The position numbers and the translations under genes were made by a program. A stretch of 31,689 nucleotides of DNA from a virus. The notes below the pieces were generated by a model. The model was not told where the DNA came from and did no database searches. It saw only the letters and a list, made by a program, of their open reading frames with translations. Positions within the stretch are counted from its first letter, which is position 1. Each line of letters begins with the position of its first letter. Location: IMG/VR virus record IMGVR_UViG_3300020205_000061, positions 1 to 31,689 of that record, one strand, 5' to 3'. This document shows positions 6,733 to 12,834 of this stretch, in pieces.

Positions 6733-6762
6733 ATCTTATCACGAAATTGTGATAAAATGCAA
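6733..6762 (-). promoter_or_regulatory. Candidate leftward promoter
   Basis: On the minus strand, TTGCAT (6762-6757) and TAAGAT (6738-6733) are separated by 18 bp, and the operator arms overlap this spacer and the -10. The predicted start leaves a leader of only about 12 nt before the Cro-like ATG. Match to consensus is moderate. Confidence 0.35.
6736..6755. promoter_or_regulatory. Operator-like inverted repeat
   Basis: TTATCAC (6736-6742) and GTGATAA (6749-6755) are perfect 7-bp arms around a 6-bp spacer, 22 bp upstream of the Cro-like start. A further half site, GTGATA (6802-6807), lies inside the spacer of the candidate rightward promoter. This is what a Cro-type dimer controlling both directions would need. 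Confidence 0.7.
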
Positions 6763-6794
6763 CAAAAATAAATAAATATATTTTAATAAAAGTG

Positions 6795-6823
6795 TTGACT
6801 TGTGATATTTTATGGTTTAAAGT
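6795..6823 (+). promoter_or_regulatory. Candidate rightward early promoter
   Basis: TTGACT (6795-6800) and TAAAGT (6818-6823) are separated by 17 bp, in an AT-rich stretch with no genes. The first rightward gene begins at 6871. The operator half site GTGATA lies in the spacer, so repression by the Cro-like protein is plausible. Confidence 0.55.
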
Positions 6824-6870
6824 GTATTCATGCAGTAAATTTTATTAAATGAAACGAAAGGGAAATGAAG

Positions 6871-7029
6871 ATGGACAAAAATACAATTATTACTTTGTTG
6901 CAAAAATACTATCCACAGGCTGTGGCTTACATTTGCGATGCTTATGATTCTGAATTAGAAGAAATAAACATTGCTTGTCTTGCTACTTTATTAGGTGGTG
7001 AATTAAATAAAATTAAAAACCCTGAGTAA
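6871..7029 (+). CDS. Small hypothetical early protein (52 aa)
   Basis: I read this frame directly: ATG at 6871, TAA at 7027-7029. The product starts MDKNTIITLLQKYYPQAVAY and ends NKIKNPE. It is acidic, helical, and has two cysteines. AAAGGGAAATGAAG stands before the ATG, with GGGA about 7 bases from it; an in-frame ATG two codons upstream has no room for a ribosome site. It is the first gene after the candidate rightward promoter. No family recognised. Confidence 0.65.
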   Translation: MDKNTIITLLQKYYPQAVAYICDAYDSELEEINIACLATLLGGELNKIKNPE

Positions 7030-7042
7030 AGGATAGACAACC

Positions 7043-7132
7043 ATGAAAGACTATATCTATGGAACTATTTTTACAGTTCTAATGAGCCTTACATTGGCTT
7101 TAATCTACATTTACAAAACAGGAGGTTTTTAA
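7043..7132 (+). CDS. Single-span membrane peptide (29 aa)
   Basis: This very short frame starts with ATG at 7043 and ends at TAA 7130-7132. The ending overlaps the next start codon by one base (TAATG). The peptide is MKDY followed by a hydrophobic span of about 18 residues and KTGGF. AAGGA lies about 10 bases before the start. Size and overlap fit a real phage micropeptide of the inner membrane, but the evidence is limited. Confidence 0.5.
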   Translation: MKDYIYGTIFTVLMSLTLALIYIYKTGGF

Positions 7133-7422
7133 TGAAGAACTTTGATTCTTGGTTATGCAATGATCCATCAATTGACGATGGACAAGAACTTATTGATGAT
7201 CGTGCTAACGAACTCATTAAGACTACCTATAGACCATCTATCTTGATTAATGATGCTATTTCTGAATTTACTTTTAAAGAAAATCAGCAAATGGCTGAGT
7301 TTGCAAGTGAAAACGATATGACTGGTTTAGGCAATTACATTTATCTAAAAGCCTACGACTTTGCAAATAAACTAGCCAATCAACAGGCTGAACATGAATT
7401 TTTTAATGGAGATTTAGGATGA
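7132..7422 (+). CDS. Hypothetical early protein (96 aa)
   Basis: This acidic, helix-rich 96-aa protein begins MKNFDSWLCNDPS and ends FFNGDLG. The start has AGGAGG seven bases upstream, one of the best ribosome sites in the operon. Its stop overlaps the annealing-protein start in an ATGA junction, so the two are coupled. I see no motif that gives a function; its fixed position before the annealing protein may indicate a recombination accessory role. Confidence 0.75.
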   Translation: MKNFDSWLCNDPSIDDGQELIDDRANELIKTTYRPSILINDAISEFTFKENQQMAEFASENDMTGLGNYIYLKAYDFANKLANQQAEHEFFNGDLG

Positions 7423-7967
7423 AAACTTTTAATGAATTAAGACTTATCAATGTAAATGAATTTACAGAACGCAAGGGACAATTAACATATTTAAGTTGGA
7501 CTTATGGTTTAGACATCCTCTTACAAAACGATTCTACAGCTACTTGGAAGTTCCTAGAGCCTGTTGTTTATAACGATACGATGATGGTTCGGACTGAGGT
7601 AACTGCCTTTGGCAAGACTTTAGAAATGCAATTACCTGTAATGGATAACAGAAATAACGCAGTTAAGTCACCAGACTCACGCAAAATTTCAGATTCGCAA
7701 ATGAGATGTTTGGCTAAGAATATAGCCTGTTTCGGTATCGGAATGTATGTTTATGCTGGCTCTGATCTTCCATCTGAAGCTATTGATGAAGAAACTCCTG
7801 ATCTGACTGATCTCTGCACTAACTGGGTAGACATGATAGGGGAGTGCCTAGATATAGATACCTTGAAAGGTGCATACGGACAAGCCTATAAAGAATTGAG
7901 TAAAGATAAGGTAGCAATAGATCGTATTTCAAAGGCAAAGGATAAAAGAAAGGCAGAACTAATATGA
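7419..7967 (+). CDS. DUF1071/Sak-type single-strand annealing protein
   Basis: This 182-aa protein matches the DUF1071 family of phage single-strand annealing proteins. The hallmark YLSWTYGLDILL lies at about residues 24-35, followed by ATWKF, a VRTEVTAFGKTLEMQLPVMD strand region (57-76), and SDSQMRCLAKNIACFGIGMY (91-110). Such proteins bind and anneal complementary single strands made by a partner 5'-3' exonuclease. That partner is encoded in the same operon at 9706-10323, together with an SSB-like protein. The C-terminal third (from about residue 125) is charged and variable, which is usual. It overlaps the genes on both sides by 4 nt. Confidence 0.85.
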   Translation: MKTFNELRLINVNEFTERKGQLTYLSWTYGLDILLQNDSTATWKFLEPVVYNDTMMVRTEVTAFGKTLEMQLPVMDNRNNAVKSPDSRKISDSQMRCLAKNIACFGIGMYVYAGSDLPSEAIDEETPDLTDLCTNWVDMIGECLDIDTLKGAYGQAYKELSKDKVAIDRISKAKDKRKAELI

Positions 7968-8155
7968 CATTTAATGAGCAAATAGACTCTTTATTAAATA
8001 AGCAAAAAGAGGTAGATTACATCTTGGTTACTGAAACTATTAAAGAATACCTAGTTACATGGCCATCAAATGTTGATTCGCAGCTCTGGAATCATCGCTT
8101 GGAATCCTTACTGAAAAGAATAGATGAAAAATTTGGGAAAGGAGATAACTCTTGA
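7964..8155 (+). CDS. Hypothetical early protein (63 aa)
   Basis: This 63-aa helical protein (MTFNEQIDSLLNKQ to KFGKGDNS) has an ATGA overlap with the annealing protein and a TTGA overlap with the next start. It has no cysteine, signal sequence or recognised motif. The tight packing supports its reality; function unknown. Confidence 0.7.
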   Translation: MTFNEQIDSLLNKQKEVDYILVTETIKEYLVTWPSNVDSQLWNHRLESLLKRIDEKFGKGDNS

Positions 8156-8610
8156 TTTCTAAATTGTTAATCTTGTTAATGTTTCCTTTGATTACAAATG
8201 CTCAAACATCTTTTGTTGCATCTGAAATAGACAACCCTACAAACAAGTGCCAAGTAATTGTGGCAGATTATCGAGTCGGCTCAGATATAAATTATTTAGG
8301 TAATTGCAGTTGGTCGAGTCTAAAAGGTATAGGTGCTTATGTAGAGAAATGGAATCATGGGAATCATGTTCGAGTTGTGCGAGGTAACTTTAAAAAAGGA
8401 CAATCTACAGACTGGTCAAAAGTTACTTATTTTAATTTATTAAAAAAGACTGTAGTAAGTTCTGAAGAAAACAGTTGGCTGACTCGTAATAGAACTGTAT
8501 ATCAGATTGATGATGTAATTGCAGATATGGTGCGATCTAAAGTAGATATAGACTTGAGTAAAGTTTCTACTTACTTAGTTATCGCTAATTTTATTGATTT
8601 ATATGAATAG
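8152..8610 (+). CDS. Exported hypothetical protein with TTG start (152 aa)
   Basis: The N-terminus MISKLLILLMFPLITNAQ is a typical Sec signal peptide with a likely cleavage after NA at residue 17, so the mature protein should be periplasmic. The mature part has two cysteines and is beta-rich, with repeated short aromatic strands (NCSWSS, KWNHGNHVRVVRG). TTG at 8152 is the best start: AAGGAGAT stands in front, TTGA overlaps the previous stop, and the first downstream ATG would remove half of the signal peptide. It is followed directly by a lipoprotein gene. An early-made periplasmic protein may act on the envelope or against superinfection, but that is only inference. Confidence 0.75.
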   Translation: MISKLLILLMFPLITNAQTSFVASEIDNPTNKCQVIVADYRVGSDINYLGNCSWSSLKGIGAYVEKWNHGNHVRVVRGNFKKGQSTDWSKVTYFNLLKKTVVSSEENSWLTRNRTVYQIDDVIADMVRSKVDIDLSKVSTYLVIANFIDLYE

Positions 8611-8618
8611 GGATTGTT

Positions 8619-8915
8619 ATGAAAAAATTAGTCTTGATTTTAACTTTTACACTTGCAGCTTGTTCTACTTCTCAATCAAAAAAGGATGTTGTATTTGCTC
8701 CACCAGTAGCAAATCAAATTATTAGTAATATTCCAAATGTTGCCTATCTTTATGAAGCTCAAGTATCTGAAATGAGTAGAATACAAGTTATAGAAGCTAC
8801 TAGAATGTGTGAAGATGCCAACCTACGAGCAATTACAGTAATGGCAAAACGTAGAATTACAGGCCAAACTTCTGATGTAATTGTTGATATTCAATGTTTA
8901 CCTAGATACAGATAA
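8619..8915 (+). CDS. Putative lipoprotein (98 aa)
   Basis: MKKLVLILTFTLAAC is a lipoprotein signal peptide with a lipobox LAAC, so cysteine 15 would be lipidated. The residue after it is S, not D, which favours outer-membrane sorting. The mature 84 residues hold two cysteines (C63, C93 by count) and no strong proline-rich spanin pattern. AGGGA precedes the ATG. It stands in the early operon between another exported protein and a sigma-like gene, not in the lysis cassette, so superinfection exclusion is a more natural guess than an o-spanin; neither is shown. Confidence 0.75.
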   Translation: MKKLVLILTFTLAACSTSQSKKDVVFAPPVANQIISNIPNVAYLYEAQVSEMSRIQVIEATRMCEDANLRAITVMAKRRITGQTSDVIVDIQCLPRYR

Positions 8916-9079
8916 TGAAAAATTCGAAAGAACACCGGCATGACAATTATTTTACTCAAGAAGAAGTTGCTTACATCTTGGAAATACCAAGGTTTAAAGT
9001 TGAGCAAATTGAACGAAAAGCATTAGAAAAAGTAACTCGCAGAATTAATCGTAAATATAAAAAGGAAGATTTGTTATGA
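8915..9079 (+). CDS. Sigma-70 region 4-like mini-protein (54 aa)
   Basis: I read this frame directly: ATG at 8915 in a TAATG overlap with the lipoprotein stop, and TGA at 9077-9079 in an ATGA overlap with the next gene. Residues 13-41 (FTQEEVAYILEIPRFKVEQI, then ERKALEKVT) match the form of sigma-70 region 4.2, where a -35-binding helix-turn-helix ends in VRQIEAKALRKL. The remaining residues are strongly basic. It lacks regions 2 and 3, so it cannot be a complete sigma factor. It could bind the beta flap or -35 DNA and redirect host RNA polymerase, or be a plain HTH regulator. Confidence 0.7.
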   Translation: MKNSKEHRHDNYFTQEEVAYILEIPRFKVEQIERKALEKVTRRINRKYKKEDLL

Positions 9080-9273
9080 CTAAAGGAGTCTTTTTTGTAA
9101 TAACAATGTGGATTGTATTCTGTGGCTTCATTATTTATTTGACTGAAGTTAGTCGAAAAGAGGAAGTTTTTAAGTTTAACTGCAACAACCTGATTGGTGG
9201 TTGGCATCCAGACATCCCAAAGAAGTTTGCTGAATTATGTGCTGAAGCTAAAAAAGAAAGGAACGACAGATGA
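9076..9273 (+). CDS. Small membrane-anchored protein (65 aa)
   Basis: This protein has a single N-terminal membrane span (about residues 5-22, VFFVITMWIVFCGFIIYL) followed by a charged soluble tail with two cysteines and an ELCAEAKKERNDR end. It has 4-nt overlaps with the sigma-like gene upstream and the next gene downstream. No family recognised. Confidence 0.7.
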   Translation: MTKGVFFVITMWIVFCGFIIYLTEVSRKEEVFKFNCNNLIGGWHPDIPKKFAELCAEAKKERNDR

Positions 9274-9473
9274 AACCATTTGCATACATATCAGAACATG
9301 GTGTTTTATTTAAAGAATTACCACCTAGTCCTTGGTTTAAATTAACACCGTTATATAGAATGCGTGAATTAACTTATGAGGAAATATCAGATATTCGTGA
9401 TAAACATTTAACACCAAAAGAATGTGATATTTATACATTTGCTAGAGCCATCTTAAAAGCAGCGAGTGAATAA
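9270..9473 (+). CDS. Conserved phage hypothetical protein (67 aa), paralogue 1
   Basis: This 67-aa protein starts with a short beta segment (FAYISEHGVLFKEL) that includes a PLYRM motif. It then has the block ELTYEEISDIRDKHL and ends with YTFARAILKAASE. An LT-x-EEI block followed by FARAI is common in small phage proteins of unknown role. The last 37 residues align with the end of the next protein. ATG at 9270 has AAGGA seven bases upstream. Confidence 0.75.
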   Translation: MKPFAYISEHGVLFKELPPSPWFKLTPLYRMRELTYEEISDIRDKHLTPKECDIYTFARAILKAASE

Positions 9474-9709
9474 TGACTGAATCCAGAGCATATATAAACG
9501 AAATAGAAAATGAACAAACAATTATTATGAATCCTAATATATTGCCTACTCAAGAAGAATGGCAATTAGTTTGTACGATGGTTAAACAACATGAACTAAC
9601 CGATGAGGAAATAAAAGAAGTCTACGGAGAACATTTTGATGTGAAGAATTGTGACTGGTTGCATCTTGAATGTATTAGAGCCATATTAAAAAAAGCGAGA
9701 GAGAAATGA
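9473..9709 (+). CDS. Conserved phage hypothetical protein (78 aa), paralogue 2
   Basis: The C-terminal half (ELTDEEIKEVYGEHF, then CIRAILKKAREK) matches the same block of the preceding protein, so the two look like a diverged tandem duplication. The N-terminal half is different and acidic. The start overlaps the upstream stop (TAATG), and the end overlaps the exonuclease by 4 nt. An internal ATG at codon 19 lacks a ribosome site. Confidence 0.72.
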   Translation: MTESRAYINEIENEQTIIMNPNILPTQEEWQLVCTMVKQHELTDEEIKEVYGEHFDVKNCDWLHLECIRAILKKAREK

Positions 9710-10323
9710 TATATAAAGAAATAGAACAGGGAACTGATGCTTGGTTGCAGATTAGAAAAGGTAAGGTAACTGCTAGTCGTGTAGCAGATGTAATGGCAAA
9801 AACAAAGACTGGTGTTTCAGCATCAAAAGGCAATTATCTAATTGAACTAGCCTTACAAAGGGTTACAGGGGTTATAGAAGTCTCTTATACCAATGATGCT
9901 ATGCAATGGGGTAAGGATAACGAACAGACTGCTAGAACAGCGTTTGAGGTTGCTCACCAAGTCTTTGTTGATCAAGTAGCATTTGTCGATCATCCTACGA
10001 TTAAAGACTTTGGTTGCAGTCCTGATGGCATTATTGGTGATTCTTTGCTCGAACTCAAGTGTCCGTATCAATCAGCAGTCCATTGGTCATATTTTAAAGA
10101 TGGTTGCCCATCTAAATACTATACGCAAATCCAAGCCCAAATGAGTTGCACAGGTGCTAAGTCAGTCTGGTTTGTATCATTCGACCCTCGTATGCCAGCT
10201 CAATCACAGTTATATATTGAAGAAGTTTTAAGAGAAGAAGAATTTATTAAGAAGATGGAAGAAGAAGTTTTGAAGTTTTTGAATGAAGTAGAAGTAGAAG
10301 CAAATCTAATGAAAGGTGAATGA
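9706..10323 (+). CDS. YqaJ/lambda-type exonuclease
   Basis: This 205-aa protein matches the YqaJ viral recombinase family, a PD-(D/E)XK nuclease that digests one strand 5' to 3' from double-strand ends (lambda Exo type). The N-terminal QGTDAWLQIRKGKVTASR block (8-25) is diagnostic. The catalytic core shows E73, the SPDG loop with D107, and E116-L-K118. In this family it works with an annealing protein, here the DUF1071 protein at 7419-7967. The C-terminus ends in a long acidic helix with many Glu. It overlaps its neighbour upstream by 4 nt; the next ATG starts 2 nt after its stop. Confidence 0.88.
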   Translation: MIYKEIEQGTDAWLQIRKGKVTASRVADVMAKTKTGVSASKGNYLIELALQRVTGVIEVSYTNDAMQWGKDNEQTARTAFEVAHQVFVDQVAFVDHPTIKDFGCSPDGIIGDSLLELKCPYQSAVHWSYFKDGCPSKYYTQIQAQMSCTGAKSVWFVSFDPRMPAQSQLYIEEVLREEEFIKKMEEEVLKFLNEVEVEANLMKGE

Positions 10324-10324
10324 A

Positions 10325-10573
10325 ATGGCTATTAAATATTACATCAAGGCAGCAGTATCCGAGTATCAAGATAAAGATGGTAAGGCAAAAAAGAAGTATC
10401 AAAGCATAGGAATAATCTTAGAAACTAAGAATGGCCTCATGCTAAAGCTAGAGACTATCCCATTATTTAGTTTAAAAGATGGTTGCTTGATTGCTTATTT
10501 GAACGATCCTGAGCCTGTTAAAGATGCCTTTCCTAAGACTTTAGCAGACATGCCCGATGACGTACCCTTTTAG
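10325..10573 (+). CDS. SSB-like protein with acidic DDVPF tail (82 aa)
   Basis: This short, beta-rich protein (IKYYIKAAVSEY, then KKYQSIGIILETKNGLMLKL) ends DMPDDVPF, which closely imitates the C-terminal tail of bacterial SSB that docks recombination and repair proteins. It lies directly after the exonuclease, completing an SSAP, exonuclease and SSB set. The ATG at 10325 has AAAGGTG upstream; a GTG at 10316 would add three residues and overlap the exonuclease. The OB-fold assignment is an inference from strand pattern and tail, not from a family hit. Confidence 0.65.
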   Translation: MAIKYYIKAAVSEYQDKDGKAKKKYQSIGIILETKNGLMLKLETIPLFSLKDGCLIAYLNDPEPVKDAFPKTLADMPDDVPF

Positions 10574-10582
10574 GAGAACATA

Positions 10583-10771
10583 ATGAGCCAATACGAATTG
10601 ATTGTTATTGCACTTAGTAAGTGGATTAGCCCTCTTGATGCGTTGCACAAAGCTGGAACGATGAAACTATCGACCAGAGTTGGAGAACTTCGAGCCAAAG
10701 GTTACATTATTGAAGATCGATGGCATGAAAGTCGCAAGTTTAAAATGTATAGATTGGTAAAAAAACCATGA
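10583..10771 (+). CDS. Small HTH protein (HTH_39-like, 62 aa)
   Basis: This 62-aa protein has the segment SPLDALHKAGTMKLSTRVGE (16-35) followed by LRAKGY and a beta hairpin ending MYRLVKKP. This is the winged-helix pattern of the HTH_39 family, frequent at the end of phage early operons. AGGAGA stands before the ATG. It overlaps the last early gene by 4 nt. It may be a DNA-binding regulator; the target is unknown. Confidence 0.8.
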   Translation: MSQYELIVIALSKWISPLDALHKAGTMKLSTRVGELRAKGYIIEDRWHESRKFKMYRLVKKP

Positions 10772-10923
10772 CACCATACACAACTAAGACCGGTGTTCAA
10801 ATAGGGATTAATTGCCAACCTAGAGCATATTTTGAAAATGACCGAGATATGCTTAATCTCCAAGAAGCACTCCTTAAAAAAGAGGTTTCTTGGTGGATGT
10901 TATTTAAAAATTGGTTTTGGTAA
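10768..10923 (+). CDS. Small conserved phage protein (51 aa), end of early operon
   Basis: I read this frame directly: ATG at 10768 in an ATGA overlap with the HTH gene, stop TAA at 10921-10923. The N-terminus MTPYTTKTGVQIGINCQPR and the following DMLNLQEALLKK helix resemble small proteins found in many podovirus-like genomes. The C-terminal SWWMLFKNWFW is very Trp-rich and may touch a membrane. The stop abuts the stop of the endolysin gene on the other strand. Confidence 0.68.
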   Translation: MTPYTTKTGVQIGINCQPRAYFENDRDMLNLQEALLKKEVSWWMLFKNWFW

Positions 10924-10932
10924 TTAGCCAAT
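10901..10932 (-). terminator. Weak terminator-like hairpin at convergent gene ends
   Basis: On the minus strand, ATTGG (10932-10928) pairs with CCAAT (10914-10910) and is followed by TTTTTAAA. It lies exactly where the long leftward operon ends at the endolysin stop. The stem is only 5 bp with a large loop, so it may be weak or not act at all. Confidence 0.3.
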
Positions 10933-11460
10933 CATGGTTGAGGCAGATGTTTTAACATCAGCAACTCGTCTCAACCATCCTTTACCATAGGTTTCAAAAG
11001 TAGGTAAGGCTTTATAAAAGGCTTCTTTGCTCTGGCTAAACTTATCAAGTAATTCTAATCCATCAGCTTCTTGGATTGCCTTCAAAGTAATTGCACCAAT
11101 CGCACCATCTGGAGTAACACCTAATGCTCTTTGAATCATCTTACGAGCAGCCATTGGCCCTGCGTTAATCGCGAAATCAAACACAGCATAATCAACCCCA
11201 ATGGGTAAATCATCGCCCTTGACTGCATCCCAATAATCTCGCTTGTAAAGAGGTTTAACATCATCCTTCTTCAATGCTTTCATATCATCTTGAGTTACTT
11301 CATGTCCTACAAATCTCTCCCAAACTGCTTGAGTACAACCCCACATAGTTGAACCTTTACGACCATTTGGTAACTTATTACCAGGGTCTCTTTCATCATT
11401 AGTAAATCCACCCTCATGGGCAATAACCATATCAAATGACTTATCCCAATTACTTAGCAT
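10924..11460 (-). CDS. Endolysin, GH108-type muramidase
   Basis: This 178-aa protein has the GH108 signature near its N-terminus: HEGGFTNDERDPGN (15-28) with the catalytic glutamate E16, then GRKGSTMWGCTQAVW. The C-terminal part (GVTPDGAIGAITLKAI and onward) resembles the PG_binding_3 region found in this family. It hydrolyses the glycan backbone of peptidoglycan. There is no signal peptide, so it depends on the holin candidates encoded just upstream. The ATG at 11460 overlaps the 3-TM holin gene by 11 nt. Length fits the family (about 170-190 aa). Confidence 0.88.
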   Translation of the reverse strand: MLSNWDKSFDMVIAHEGGFTNDERDPGNKLPNGRKGSTMWGCTQAVWERFVGHEVTQDDMKALKKDDVKPLYKRDYWDAVKGDDLPIGVDYAVFDFAINAGPMAARKMIQRALGVTPDGAIGAITLKAIQEADGLELLDKFSQSKEAFYKALPTFETYGKGWLRRVADVKTSASTMIG

Positions 11461-11851
11461 TTTTCTTCATCTCCATTACTTTTTCTAGAGTTCTACCACC
11501 AAAATAAAAGCTCATTATTAACATACCCCATTGACCAAGAAGTTCCACATAATTGTTATTTACCTCAATATCCCATGCACTCATCATGCCAAAGACTGTA
11601 TAGGTGATTAGAATAAATATAAGCGTCATAGGGCGAATGTTCTTAGACAGCCAAGAGTCTGACATCATGTCGGCAGATTGTCGCTTGGTGAGTTCTTGAG
11701 TCTCTATATTATCAGCGTTTAATTCAGCTAATTTACCCTCTTGTTGCATTTGTAAAAGTTCTTGCTGGGCTTTGGCTTTAGCTTCTGGATCGGGAATAAA
11801 CTTATCCAAGACTTTCATGCCAACATCAAATAACGCTGTTAATGGAAACAT
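11450..11851 (-). CDS. Holin of the 3-TM family (GTA-type)
   Basis: This 133-aa protein has a first helix (PLTALFDVGMKVLDKFIP), then the charged helix DPEAKAKAQQELLQMQQEGK, then SDSWLSKNIRPMTLIF followed by two membrane spans (about 73-91 and 103-118) and FYFGGRTLEK. This order is typical of the three-span holin family first described in gene transfer agents. It sits directly before the endolysin with an 11-nt overlap, the classical place for a holin. It is the best holin candidate of the cassette. Confidence 0.8.
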   Translation of the reverse strand: MFPLTALFDVGMKVLDKFIPDPEAKAKAQQELLQMQQEGKLAELNADNIETQELTKRQSADMMSDSWLSKNIRPMTLIFILITYTVFGMMSAWDIEVNNNYVELLGQWGMLIMSFYFGGRTLEKVMEMKKNAK

Positions 11852-12141
11852 TATTTAGCCTTTCTAAAATGAAGTAATGCTAAGTCAAATATGATAATTG
11901 ATGCACCAATATCTTTAGTTATCCAAAGTGGAAACAAAGTATCTATAGGGTATGCACCATACTCAAAATAATGGAGTGATCGCATGACTTGTACCATTAA
12001 TCCCATAGTCATTACAAATATGCCAATCTTAGACAACATTCGCATTTCAGTAAAGAATCCACTAAATGCTAAGAAAGCTACTGTAAAGACTGCAATCAAT
12101 TCAATAAATAAGATAGACATGAGCCAATGAATTAATGTCAT
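11851..12141 (-). CDS. Three-span membrane protein of the lysis cassette
   Basis: This 96-aa protein is almost entirely hydrophobic, with spans at about residues 4-28, 37-55 and 72-92 and short charged loops. It starts within the 3' end of the upstream holin-like gene (4-nt overlap) and shares one base with the next gene. It may be a second holin, an antiholin or a pinholin-like modulator. No sequence motif decides between them. Confidence 0.7.
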   Translation of the reverse strand: MTLIHWLMSILFIELIAVFTVAFLAFSGFFTEMRMLSKIGIFVMTMGLMVQVMRSLHYFEYGAYPIDTLFPLWITKDIGASIIIFDLALLHFRKAK

Positions 12142-12494
12142 TTCTTTGCTCTTTTATGTTTAATCTCGTCTGCTACTTCACCAATATCCATGTGTTCACG
12201 CTTACTCATATAATTAGATACCCAATTAATGACAGCTACACTACATAAACCAAGCACCCATGCTAATCCAATTAACACATCTAACTTTTCAGGATTAATA
12301 CCTAGTTTTTCAGCAGCTAGTCCTGTAAACGCAAAGCCAGCCATTGCAGAAATACCACCTGCAATAAAAACAGATGCAACCTTACCTTTTTCTTGTAATT
12401 TTTCAGGTGTCCAGAACATTGCTAGACTTAATCCACCAAATAATCCACCTAGAGCTGGTGCTAGTTTCTCAATAAGAAATCCATCTGGCATCAT
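12138..12494 (-). CDS. Putative holin (118 aa, three spans)
   Basis: It has three predicted spans: LAPALGGLFGGLSLAMFW (about 11-28), a Gly/Ala-rich span (40-62) and LDVLIGLAWVLGLCSVAVIN (71-90). A charged cytoplasmic tail (EVADEIKHKRAKK) follows. Three spans and a basic C-terminus resemble class I holins. The start has two consecutive ATGs; the first overlaps the upstream 48-aa gene by 4 nt. Several holin-like genes in series make the exact role of each uncertain. Confidence 0.7.
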   Translation of the reverse strand: MMPDGFLIEKLAPALGGLFGGLSLAMFWTPEKLQEKGKVASVFIAGGISAMAGFAFTGLAAEKLGINPEKLDVLIGLAWVLGLCSVAVINWVSNYMSKREHMDIGEVADEIKHKRAKK

Positions 12495-12637
12495 TTCTTA
12501 TTCCAAAGTTCAAACAATGTTTTTACTTTTTCTTCAAGGACTGATACTTTATTATCCATTTTTGCAAGAACAATAACAAGGGTAACAAACCCTACTAACA
12601 AAGGCCATATCTTTGCTAGGATGTCTACGGTATCCAT
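12491..12637 (-). CDS. Single-span protein with coiled coil (48 aa)
   Basis: I read this frame directly: ATG at 12637, TGA at 12491-12493 in an ATGA overlap with the holin-like gene. The product has one span (about residues 8-25, AKIWPLLVGFVTLVIVLA) and then a helical heptad tail (NKVSVLEEKVKTLFELWNKK). The layout resembles XhlA-type accessory proteins or a very short i-spanin. It shares a base with the stop codon of the upstream gene. Confidence 0.68.
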   Translation of the reverse strand: MDTVDILAKIWPLLVGFVTLVIVLAKMDNKVSVLEEKVKTLFELWNKK

Positions 12638-12834
12638 TATTTAATTACTACTGCTTGTACAAGTTCCATAAAATTATCTTTGCCAAAAAAAGTAATAACA
12701 ATAAGGGCATAAAGCATATATTCAATACGAGCCATACGTTTAGAACCTCGTTCGAATGACTCCTCTATTCTCTGGTATCTTTCAGCACATATTGCCTCAT
12801 GAACAGATATACGCTTATCGTTCTCTGCCTCCAT
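12637..12834 (-). CDS. XhlA-like membrane-anchored helical protein (65 aa)
   Basis: A charged helix (residues 1-37, with ERYQRIEESFERGSKRMARI) leads into one membrane span (about 39-52). The order helix then C-terminal anchor is that of haemolysin XhlA-type phage proteins, which act together with holin and endolysin. It is the first gene of the lysis group and shares one base with the preceding small structural gene. Confidence 0.65.
   Translation of the reverse strand: MEAENDKRISVHEAICAERYQRIEESFERGSKRMARIEYMLYALIVITFFGKDNFMELVQAVVIK

Noticed and set aside
8619-8915. Lipoprotein as outer-membrane spanin
   Set aside because: It is in the early operon, is not nested with an i-spanin and lacks a proline-rich linker; left as unknown lipoprotein.
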